From Siphonodentalium dalli (Eukaryota > Mollusca > Scaphopoda > Gadilida > Siphonodentaliidae), in NCBI GenBank assembly GCA_032622095.1, contig CP136061.1, positions 136,795,587-136,859,586 on the forward strand: a DNA stretch of 64,000 nucleotides. The letters are read 5' to 3'. A program made the position numbers and the translations under genes. The notes beneath the pieces were generated by a model. It was given only the letters and a program-made list of their open reading frames with translations, was not told where the DNA came from and did not search any database. Below, piece after piece: positions 12,301 to 24,300 of this stretch (the stretch's first letter is position 1; every line of letters starts with the position of its first letter).

Positions 12301-15300
12301 CGTGATGGTGATCAATCGCCTCATATTTGTGATATGTATCAACACTATATAAATTGTCTACACTGTGCATGATCGCTAGATTCGGAACTCAACTGATTAC
12401 CTTATGTTTAGAACTTCAGATATCCAATTCAGATTATATGAATAACATTCAATGTCAGCCGCCATTATGCATGTCAAAACAGATTGGAATGAACAGAAAC
12501 CTTAGAACAATCGGTCTATTACGTTCTTAAATGGACGTCATTATGTGCAACAAGTTGTCTGCGACACTGCCAGCAGAATTCCCAGAAATTTTCTATTTTC
12601 AGTTTCTGTTTCCCGGGAAATAGAGCGCGCTGCACAAGTTTCCATCCGTTGAATCTTGATAACTTTTAACACTTGTAATCTATGTCTGTTTTCTGGGACC
12701 CCCTCCGTGAAGACAATTACTGTGAATATGTGATGTACATAGGTGTTTGATATATTGTGGGGTGAAAAGTTTAACATATAACTATTATTGGTATCGGACT
12801 GAAACAATTATATAGCTGAACGGTGTACCCATGCCCAAGTGTGTCAAATCTTTATTATCTTTATTAAATAATGTAGACAAGTGACTTCCATTCCATGGGG
12901 TTTGTGATACAATGATTTAACTGACTGTAAGTGTTTTATTGTCACTTTCGCCATGACACAGCTAGATAGAAATTCAATACAATATGCCCCAAACCCACCA
13001 TGAGACTGAGAGTGACTTGCCTATGTCGTGATTTTCCTAGAGAAAACAAAAGTTCCAATGGGTGTTTAAGGAGATTAACATTGTTATATAGTATCTATTG
13101 AATTTTGCAGTTTTTTGTCATGAGACACCAAAATAAACACTGGTAAACAATGTCAATCACTAGCTGATTCGATTCGAGATTCGATTCGATGTCGATATCA
13201 GGAAGGACATCGATGCAAGTCGCAGAGCCCTAATTGGGACAGTCTATTATTCATTTAAAGGGGTGTTAAGGTAATAAAGGTTTTCGCAAATTTTTTGGAA
13301 GCTCCAGTCATGAAAGTGTTAAGATCCTGCTGGAAAATAATGATTTTATGATTTATAGATTTACCCTCCATAAATCATAAAATCTTGATTTGCCAGCAGG
13401 TAACCCTCTTCTGTGAGTCGATCGATAAAATGCTGAAGGAACTTTCTATTTTCGAAAATGAAGCTAGAAAGTTTTAAGTCTATTTTGCATTGCAGTTATT
13501 CAAAATCAACAACTGTATTTTTATCTGTGTTGCAGTGACATCTGGAGCAATTTTCTCACATTTGAATCTGAAGTCGGAGACTTGGCCAGTATTCTGAAAG
13601 TGGAAAAGAGAAGAACGCAAGCTTTGGAAAAGGTAAAAATAATCTCTTATTCACCACGCACAGTTTTTTGTCCTCTGAAAATATTAGAGGACTATTGTAA
13701 TCAGCTGCCTCTGTCCATGTGGAGCTCCGTGGTCCGGTGGTTAGCACGTCGGACTTGTGTCGCTGTCAACACATCGGCATGCGTTCGCGCCTCCAGCTGG
13801 CCAAAGTGAGTTTCACACAACAGTGGCTTGTCCGAAAATCAATTAGCGGGCAATTGTGAGATCGCACGCTGTTCGAATTTCGCGCCAAGTTGTGACCCCT
13901 GAGCAAGGTCACTCGTACTGTGTCTGTTTCGCTCCACCCAAGCGTTAAACCGGGTACCCGATTATGAGCAGTGAAAGATCTTGTCAGTATGCTAGTCACA
14001 TTGTGACTGTACCTCACCCTGTCCCCGGGGAGCAGTAGATGGATTACTGAATGTTCAGGCTCATCGGGGTAATAATTGTCCAGCGCCTAGGGCCCACCAT
14101 CACGGGGATAGGCGCGTTACAAGAATAATTATTATTATTATGCATATGGTTTCTTGTCCATCTGTTAACTCCAGATCAAATTATCCTATCAAAATGAAAC
14201 TTGTTACAAGTAATAACCATCACATTATTGAGGTCAATTTTGACTTTGGCCACGGTACGATGATTTTGGTACGTGGTTCTCATTTGAGATCCCAAAAAGC
14301 CACCTTGATGTGGGGGATATGTGATCTGCGACCTTTTATTGTATTAAGGATAGGTCAAAGGGGTTTTGTGTTTTTAAATTTTCGTTCATAAGATTCAGAT
14401 GTCAATCCTCACCTTTGAAGTTCAACAGAATGTTTTGGTTATTAATAGTCGCACAGTGCAGAAAATCACATAACTTTGCTCCCTTTTGTGAGAAGGAAAT
14501 ACAATGATATGTATGTGACTTCTAAACTTCTGACTTTCTCTTCAAAGTCTCCAGTTATTTTGTTCCCATTCATTAAATTGTTCAAATAACAGGTTTAACA
14601 AATGAGAGCATGATTCCTGTACCCAGATATTTTAATGACCTAAGGCCATATAAATAAAATATTGGTGTTCACAGGCAATTAGATCTCAATTTTGAGATGA
14701 GGGAGGCAGGCTATTTATAAAATAAATTCTCAAAACATACTCCAGAAACAACAACAAATATATGTTCTTTGTTCAAATCCGATATTTCTAATGGAAAATA
14801 TTGAACAAAATTGGCCTTTCAAAAGAAAATTTCAGTGACGAGGGATGTGCCTGAGAAATTTTATTTATTTGTCCTAACTCTTTTTTTTTTATTATCTATT
14901 TAAATGAATTATTTAGATCGAGTGCAGGTCGTTGAGAGAATGTTGAGATTTTCCTTATTACAATTCAAGATTCTTTTTTTCCCTGCATAGGTTCAAGACT
15001 TAACGGGTAAAGACACAGCACTACTAATTGACAGATATAAGTACATGGACCTGTACCCGTGTACAGAATCAGAACTGAGATCACTAGGTTACTGGGTACG
15101 TATTATCTGATTAGTTAACCCCTTTGTTGCCATGTTGTCTCTGGATCAAAATGTCCGAGGACAATCAAAAATAAATACGATATTAATCATATCAGGCCAA
15201 CTATAGGTCACATGGAGGAGGTCATTGATAGATCATTATCCAGCTGGATGAAATTACATTCCCTGTAAGTACTTAAGTACGCACCCTTTTCTAATGCTAT

Positions 15301-18300
15301 CGGCGGAATGTTAATGCTTTTGTGATGGGAGCTGCACTTGTGCAGCATTAAAGATCCTGTGCCAGTGCTTTCTCTTATATAGGTAAGTCTCCCATAGGGA
15401 GCCTTGAATATATAAGAGAGTGCACTGGCTTATATTGTTAGGCCAATGCATTCTCTTATATATGCGAGGCTCCCTATGGGAGACTCGCATATATAAGAGA
15501 ATGTATTGGCACAGGGTTTTTGCAAAATTCCAGGAAGCTCCACTCATTGAAGGGTTATTATTTAAGCAAATTACCAGTAAGAGTAAAGAAGCTTTTATGA
15601 GCCAGAACGTTGTACTTATAGGGTTAAAAATTCTAAATATTTATTTTATTTCTTTTAATTTTATTTTGTCATAGCGTCAGGCATTGAAATAAAAACGCTT
15701 AACGCAGTCCTTTTTATTCAATGTGGCAGGGCCTGAGAACCAAAACCGTTTTTTTGGCCTAAGTCATTTCATCTCGCATACACATAATGATAACATTTGC
15801 CATTTGGGAAATTAAAAGTGCTTTGTTACATAAAACGATATGAATATTGGGACAATGAGATGATAGTAGTGTGGTCGTGGTACGCGAAAAAAGGGGTCAA
15901 CCCAGAAGAAATTGGTATACAAGCGATCTCGGTGTCATTCAACGCGGGAGAATCTCTGCTACAACATATCCAAAATCCGCTAAAATCCGCTTTGGGCAAA
16001 ATCCAGGATCCAAGATGGCGTCCAACATGGCCGCCTTTAGTCAAAAGAGATTCTGACTGAGATTAATTCGACATAATGAGCACAAATGTTGCCATATTAA
16101 TACAAATGTATACATTTTTGCGAAGGTAAAGTATTATGCCACATATCTATAGAAAAAATTGAACCCCTCGCCCCAGATGGCTGCCAAAATGGTGGCCTAA
16201 ACTCGAAAATTTGAAATTTTTGCCTAATATCTTAAAGATCAATTCCTGTTGTTTGATAATGGTTCAGACTGGCGACATTGATTAGTCATATTCATGTTAA
16301 TTCATCATCGGAGCAATGAAAGATACCATAAATGGGGTCCCAATCTCATATACACCCTCAAAAATTTGATTTTACAGAACGCGGTATAAAATTCCACAAA
16401 AATCGCCATTGGGATTCCAGTCGTATATCAACAAGAAATGGACAGAACTGTACAATGTAAGTTGGGCATACCATTATCTATAATTACTCCAATTCAATGA
16501 AACCCAAATTGGCGCTTTGTCTTAAAATGGCTGCCAAAATGGCGGTCAAAATATGGAAAATGGCATATATTTAGAATGGTCGTCAGAGGGTTAGACCCAG
16601 AAGAAATTGGTAAAGAAACGGTTTTGTTGTCATTCGACGCGGGAGAATCTCGTGTATAACATATCCAAAATCCGCTAAAATCCGCTTTGGGGAAAATACA
16701 CAATTCAAGATGGCGTCCAACATGGTCGCCAATAATAATGAAAATGGCAAATATGTAGTTATTCACGAAAACCCATTCGACAAAACGCCAATTCGGCACC
16801 AATACACATCATTGATTGAAATCAATGTTTTTTGTGGGTATGAGTAGCCAATCACGATTCAAAATGCTAAGATGGCTACCAAAATGGCCACCGAAAATTG
16901 TCGAAATTTAAGTTCTGCTCAGAGGAAAGCCGAAACAACACTTCGGTTGTGAGCTAACGATGACAGACCTATTAAACATGTTGCCAATAATCTACTACCA
17001 CAATCAGTTCAGCCCGAAATGTTCCAACTAAGCAGTATCTACTGCAGGATCCAACACGATGTCCACTTATTACGAGGGACTATCTGGGAATTAATTAAAA
17101 AGAAATTAAATTGCTATGAATCTGGATTATTTGAAAACACAGTGTCAACATTTCTACTTATAACGACTATTAGGAACATCAAATATATGGGCATCGGTGG
17201 TAGTCCGGAAGCATCAGGCTATAATAGGTTTTCCAGTGCTGGCGAAAGTGAAAAGGACAGGAGGGAAAAGCGAATAATCTGGGGTTTATTTAATTGGTGG
17301 GCAAGTTGGTTATCGGAGCTGGGGAGTTTCAAAGTAAAATTATTTTCTTCAATATCAAGAGGAAAAATTTAAATTCGCACGTACATTGTATACCCTTCAC
17401 ACTTTATGTGACAATTCCATGTCATGCGATTGTGGGTATATACATGTGGATAGAAACATTCTAGTACATATATAGACGCACCTATATCTTCTACACATTT
17501 AGTGAATTTCATCAATGATATGTAGACACAATGTGCGTCACGGCTGGATCTGACCCGTAGGCGTAAAGGTATCAACCATTTAGCTTGATTAACTGGCATT
17601 TCAAGGTTGTCATTGGATAGAAATGCCACATGAACATGGTGATTAACAACATGTTTGTCTAAGAAATGTGAACAATGAACATGTTATTTTCCGGATGTTA
17701 GACAATCAAACTGCCACATAAGGCGTTCATCCATGCTCATCAGAGCACGAAATATGTGCAAATTAATGACACGAAAACTATTTCATGCGGACGACGTACT
17801 CTAGACCTACATCCAACGTCATTTCCTATTAACTTTTATTGTTTGGACGGACGGTTTCGAGGTTTGAAAATCCCGCTTGTCCAAGAAAACCTCCACATAC
17901 TTACGGAGTCGATGTGTAAACAATGTATGGGGATAGTTTCTTCATACATATATGTATTTGGCACACGTATTTTCTAGAACATAAGAGATCACCATTAACC
18001 GGAGAGTTGATATCTGGGAAGAGATCGGAGTAAAACTACTTTTCTTACATGTCGAATGGGGAATCCATGGGCTACATTTAGTTCCAGCTTGAAACTTGAA
18101 AATGATGGCCGAGCCCGAATAGTTAATATTTCGTCGCATCAGTGCTATAATGTAACCCACATTTTCAACTTTCCGAGAAAATGAAGGTTGAAGTTTTTAG
18201 ACAACATTTCTCCTAATGTTGACAAAGCATGACGTATTGTTGTATTTATCCCAATGAAAACTGACATTAGCTGTTCATTGAACCGCATATTGTTTTCTGT

Positions 18301-21300
18301 TTATTCCCTCGTTTTCTTTTAAAAAGCAATAGCTTGTTTGGAGATATGACATGCCAGCGACGATTCGTTTCCGTGCTATAATGAAGTTGTGCTAATAAAT
18401 GCAGATTAAGCTAAATATGGTGGCAATCGCATGTGTCTATGAACTAAAAAGTGCATATTCTACACTATGAAAATTCACCCATGTGCAACATCATACAGAA
18501 ATGTGTGGAACAATCACAAAATTTAAATCACCAAATGATCACGTGACTAACATGGAGATACTGCCATATAGCACACATTTTAGAATTCACAAACACAAAA
18601 CAGAAGTCACGTGGACAACCTGAAGCGTCCGATTGGCTGCTGTTGGACATACGACCTCATAGCACGAATAATTGTAAAGATCGCTGGAGATACGACATTT
18701 GCTTCACTGGTTTGTGCGAATATTTGTCATCCAATGCAAGGACAGTTTGGCCCATCGGATTGGATTTTTTCTCACGATTCGAATGGTATCAAATACTCAT
18801 TTCCCGCCAAAATGGATATACGACATTATAGCACTGATCAGTCGAGATTTTGTCAACCCGCGGGAAGCCACCAAAAGATTGAAAATAAATAGTTTTGATG
18901 TATATGAGCCACATACATGTATATGAGCCAACTATCAACTGCATCCACCACTCACAACTTCCATTATGTGATAAGCTGGGCAGAGTCTACCATTTTCGTT
19001 TTGGAACCATATTAGATAAAATTTATTGTTTCTTTTTGTCTATTTGGTCTATTTGATCAATTATTTTGGAGACAAGATCTGTTCATCCCTAAATATCAAA
19101 TGTGACCAGAACCCCAAAGTCGATTTTGGTTAAATTTCATACCACATTCGTTATAACTTATTAGTGAAGGACCAGAGTAAACTATGATCTAATCTATTAG
19201 AAATGTCATTGCTGTAATGATCAGTTGACACGATCATTGAAAGAATATACCCATTGTTTCCCAGTTCAGAGAGCAACAAGTGATAAACAGAAGTGATAGA
19301 AAATAGTATTTTTCACATCGGGTGGCCATTTTGGCAGCCATTTTTGGTACTGATATTTAAGTTTTTACATAGAGCTAGCATAATGGCATCATAAAGAGCT
19401 ATACATTCGTATTTATTTAGTCAATTTTATTCATCAACCACTACTTATAATGGATTGAATGACACTGTGATCAATATCCGCCATTTTCCATATTTTGACC
19501 GCCATTTTGGCAGCCATTTTGAGACAAAACGCCAATTTGGGTTTCATTGAATTGGAGTATTTATAGATATTGGTATGCCCAACTTACATTGTACAGTTCT
19601 GTCCATTTCTTGTTGATATATGACTAATCACAATGGAGAGTTTTGTGGAATTTTATACCGCGTTCTGTAAAATCGAATTTTTGAGGGTGTAGATGAGTCT
19701 GGGACCCCATTTATGGTATCTTTCATTGCTCCAATGATGAATTAACATGAATATGACTAATCAATGTCGCCAGTCTGAACCATTATCAAACAACAGGAAT
19801 TGATCTTTAAGATATTAGGCAAAAACTTCAAATGTTCTAGTTTAGGCCGCCATTTTGGCGGCCATCTGGGACGATGGGTTCCATTTTTGCCATAAACAGG
19901 TGGCACAACATTTTACCTTTGCAAAAATGTATACATTTGTATACATATGACAACATTTGTTCTCACTGTTATCGAATTAATTTCAGTCAGAGTATCTTTT
20001 GACTAACGGCAGCCATGTTGGACGCCATGTTGGATCCTGAATTTTGCCCAAAGCGGATTTTAGCGGATTTTGGATATGTTATACACGAGATTCTCCCGCG
20101 TCGAATGACACCAAAACCGCTTCTATACCAATTTCTTCCGGGTCGAACCCTCTGACGACCACACTATAGGTGGGTGTTATTCAATGATAGTTGTTGTTCG
20201 ATGGATATAGAGAAATATTTCTTTAAAATGGGCATGTTTTAAACTAACATTTTACATTTACAGAGTCTTGTCAAACAAAATCTTGTCAAAGCTCCTATCA
20301 GTGACGTTGTAGCTAAAGTCGTCTTGGAGAATGAAGCTAGTTCATTGATTCCACAATATCCAAAACCAGATGTCCTGCAGATGTTACCTTACAAACCTAA
20401 GGTGTTTCCTCGTAAGTATTCAACCTACAGTCTATTATTTATGCATGTGACAACTAACAAAAACTATTTAAACTTGAAACCAATTGATCTTCGTAAAAAC
20501 TCTAATGAAAGTTTAATAAAGCGCTAGACCTTTACTGCAGGTTATCTGAGTGTTGAAGGTTTTCTCTGGAGTTTTTTCTCGATTTTCTTGCCTTCCTCGC
20601 CAACTTCAACACTCAGATATGGCCTCGAGTGTTTTCACTCTCCGATGTCACCAGTGACACAGCCTAAGCACAGTGTATTTTCACTCTACGTACACCCCCA
20701 ACCACTGGGGATGAACAAGAAGGACTTTTAGTCGATTTATTTATTATTCCTTTCCTTTTTACTATTCTTGTTCATACCACGGCCACCCCTGCTCAGTGAC
20801 CAGACGTCATAAACGTCCGCTACTATATCAACACGTATCGCCGTATCAGAGAACGGCATTCGCAGATCTCTCTATATACACACCATGTTCTTCCACTGTT
20901 CGGAATGCACCAACCGGTATCCACACACCGATCCAGTTTGAGTGGCAATGTCTGAGAAATACATAGACATACGAAGGTCAAGCACCCTACGTTTACTGTC
21001 TCACTATCTTTGCACGCTAGTACGACATTAACCCATTGAATCACATCTACGATTATAACTCACGACGTTGGTAACCGATCAACAAAATCAACAACTGGAG
21101 GGAACCACTCTCTATATAGTAAGCGCACGCAGGGAATCCACAACTCCCGATGAGCGGATTTATTGAAAATTACGGAACAGCCCGTAATTTAGCAATAGCA
21201 ACGAATCAACTAACTGCATGGTGTGTATATCCCAAATAAAATTTATCACATAGATCTGTTGTGATTTACTATTAAATACATCTATTTTCACAACACAGTA

Positions 21301-24300
21301 GCATTTGTCACTTCTCCCTCCACGGTCCAATAAACCATCTTCCACAAAATTCGCCAGAGGATCCAAGCAGAACGCCTTTATCACCCAAACATCGTAAGGT
21401 ATAGTATCCTTTTTGATTGGTCTTCTCCCACCCACATCGCCCAACTAAGCACGTCGCCAACCTCGACCTTCCAGTATGTTTCCGTACCATTCAATTTCAT
21501 ACCATTAAACCTCCAACAACAGACACTCGTTGTTACCCGCACGTCAAAACTTACCAACGCCAACTAATGGCTCATTTTACGGAACTAAACCATTGTTACC
21601 CGCATACCTAAACGGCTACACATCCAGCCAAACACACCCCCCCATACCCAACCGTCCACTCGGCAAATACCCGCACTACCGATGTTACCCGCACTCCTAC
21701 TTCCGTGACTTCGTGCTTTCCCACCACAAACGCCAGATACCCACACTTGTTACCCGCAATTTTGGGAATGCATCACTACCATCACCACGTCGATTACCCG
21801 CACCAATTACCCGCATTTACAATGCCCCACACCACACAGGATAAACGCCAATACGAACCCCTTACCCGCATTTGTTACCCGCATTTCCCATCATCCTTTT
21901 CACAACCCCTTGACCCTTCAATACTGACCAATCAAATCGGAGACTCATAACAAACAGTATATAAGGCGAGCAAAATCCTCAATAAATCTCACGCCAAACT
22001 CGGTCCTGATGAAGTTAAACAATAACGAAAGCGCTAGACCTTTACTGCAGGTTATCTGAGTGTTGAAGGTTTTCTCTGGAGTTTTTTCTCGATTTTCTTG
22101 TCTAATGAATGTTTGAAAACCAATATTTCCAAATAAAAATGGCTATGAAGCTTGGATCCATGACCACTCTATATATATATTTTTATGTTTTGTTTGACTT
22201 TCAGCTCCCGGTGCTCACATCGTCCCCGGCGGTGTGTTTCCTCCTCCGCCAGCAGCGGCTGAGTTGATCAGTGTGTTACCACCTCCATCATGTTTCCAGG
22301 TGGGTATCTTAAAGGAGTAGTTACAGTAATGCCCTAAATAATCGACTCCTTAACCACATCAGAATTATGGGTCATTTGTCAGGATTTAGTCGGAAATATG
22401 GCTTGTTGCCATTCATCGGAAAGCTCTCAGTGAGAGCGTTATGATGAATGGCAACAAGCCATATTTCAGACTAAATCCTGAAAAATTACCCATAATTCTG
22501 TTGTGGTTAAGGAGCCGATTATTTAGGGCATTACTGTATTCAGTGAAACTAAATGAATCAAACTTACCACACTGTTTTTGGTACAAATGAGAAAATTACA
22601 TCCTGAGATTGGTTTGGCAGTATTTAGGGCATTACTGTACATGCCCTTTATAATTTATATTTCAGTGCTCACTTTGTGATGGCTTCATTACCCCATATAT
22701 GATAATTTTTGAGTACCCTCATCTTCACCCTCATTGTGGTATTTCAGAACCCACATTGTAATCTTTCAGTAGTCTCCTGATATTTCAGTAACAGCATTGT
22801 ATTTCTAGTTGAACATTTGACTATTAGTGCATTTGTGGAAGTAACTGTTTTATATATACGTGTACCATCACTATGGACTATTTCTACCCTAATTTACCAA
22901 TAAATCAGTGAAAAGATTACTTTTTGTCATATCAATTGCTGTGAAACCTTTAAGCAAAAACGAATGGAGGATAAAAAGGGTCTTTTTGTCTGTGAAGAGT
23001 ATGACCTGAATAAGTCTTACCAAGGCAATGAAAGTACATGTTCCATCTCAAAAGTATTTCATAATGTTATTGACATAATTTGACTCCCTTAACTAGGCAA
23101 ATTATGTAACAAAAATAACAACTTATAGTCATGATTTGAGGCTCCTGTCCACCACGTCCTTTAGCTCTTCTACCTCATAGAATGAAAAATCCCTCTGCTT
23201 GAGAGTTAAAAATTATGCTAACATTAGAACAAACTATATTGAAATGATATTAGCCTTATTCCCAATAAACCAGGAATACGATACTCGCCTCCTTTATTGA
23301 TATTCCAGACATATCTCTTCAAAAACTCAACATTGCTTTTAAAATCAGATTTATCACTGTTTGGACTCATAATATCTATGAAGTATGCATGAACAAATAA
23401 TATAAAGCGTCCCATATTTAATATGAATATGAGTGTAATATGTTCCTTTGATAATTTTGCCATTTCACAGTATCTACAGAATGGGAATATATTTTGAATT
23501 TTTTGATTATTTGAATTTCAGGGACCATTTGTCATCATGGATAAATTCATTGATCACCTGGTTAATTGCAAAATCCCAGATGGTAAGTCTGAATTTGAGC
23601 TATAAAATGTAAAATATATCAATGATTCAATTGTAATGAATATGAACAACTTATTTAGACGTTTGTTGACCCAAAAGGGATCAGATTGCTTTATAATATT
23701 ATACTTAGCCCACAACAATTTCCATTTGTTGATTAAATAACAATTCCCAACCAGGTATTGCAATAATAATTTCATGGAGGCCATATTAGAAATTATGTCA
23801 TGTCAGTTCCATACTACTTTTCAAGAATGGGTACAAATGTGCTAAATGTCACATGTCTGTCACATGGTTCATGCATGTCCATCTCATGTTCCACTGTGGT
23901 TGTTTTGTGAAATATCTCTTTGAAGATCCTCTATATAATATATTGACGCTGATTTAAAAAGACTAAAACTAGACTTGGTATCTACAATAATAATTTCTAT
24001 TTCCTCTGATTTATTAAATGGGGTATATTGTATTTCGAGCTATAGTCATCACTCCTCGTCCGTCCGCCATCCATCCATCCGTCCGTTCATCCATCTTTCA
24101 ACAATTTTTAAACATCTTCTCCAGAACCATAAGACCGAATGGGTTCATATTGGATGTTTCCTAGGTGACTCACATTCAGATTTGTTCAAATCAGATCACT
24201 GGGTCAAATAGTTGTGAAGCCAGGCCATAACTCTTTCCCTCCATAGTAATTCTGAAAACAACTTCTTCTCAAGTACCATTTGGCCGAATGGGTTCATAGT

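Larger units (their letters stand above)
20515..22100 (+). mobile_element. Retroelement with 73-bp terminal direct repeats and ribozyme-like motif
   Basis: Two identical 73-bp repeats (20518-20590 and 22028-22100, starting AAAGCGCTAGACC) bound the element. The flanking 14-bp direct repeats TCTAATGAAAGTTT (20501-20514) and TCTAATGAATGTTT (22101-22114) differ by one base and look like a target duplication. A CCAAT box, a TATA box and a hammerhead-like fold precede the right repeat. No reverse transcriptase is readable, so it is non-autonomous. The best match to known biology is Penelope-like elements or retrozymes, which carry hammerheads in their terminal repeats; this is inference. Confidence 0.65.

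Noticed and set aside
17019-17372. 117-codon + strand frame in the loop of the 4.3-kb fold-back element
   Set aside because: No recognisable domain, low-information composition and no splice or start context. It could be a relic but cannot be supported.
18611-18926. Three overlapping + strand frames (62-93 codons)
   Set aside because: They overlap in different frames, share no known motif, and contain a short internal sequence duplication that explains their similar wording.
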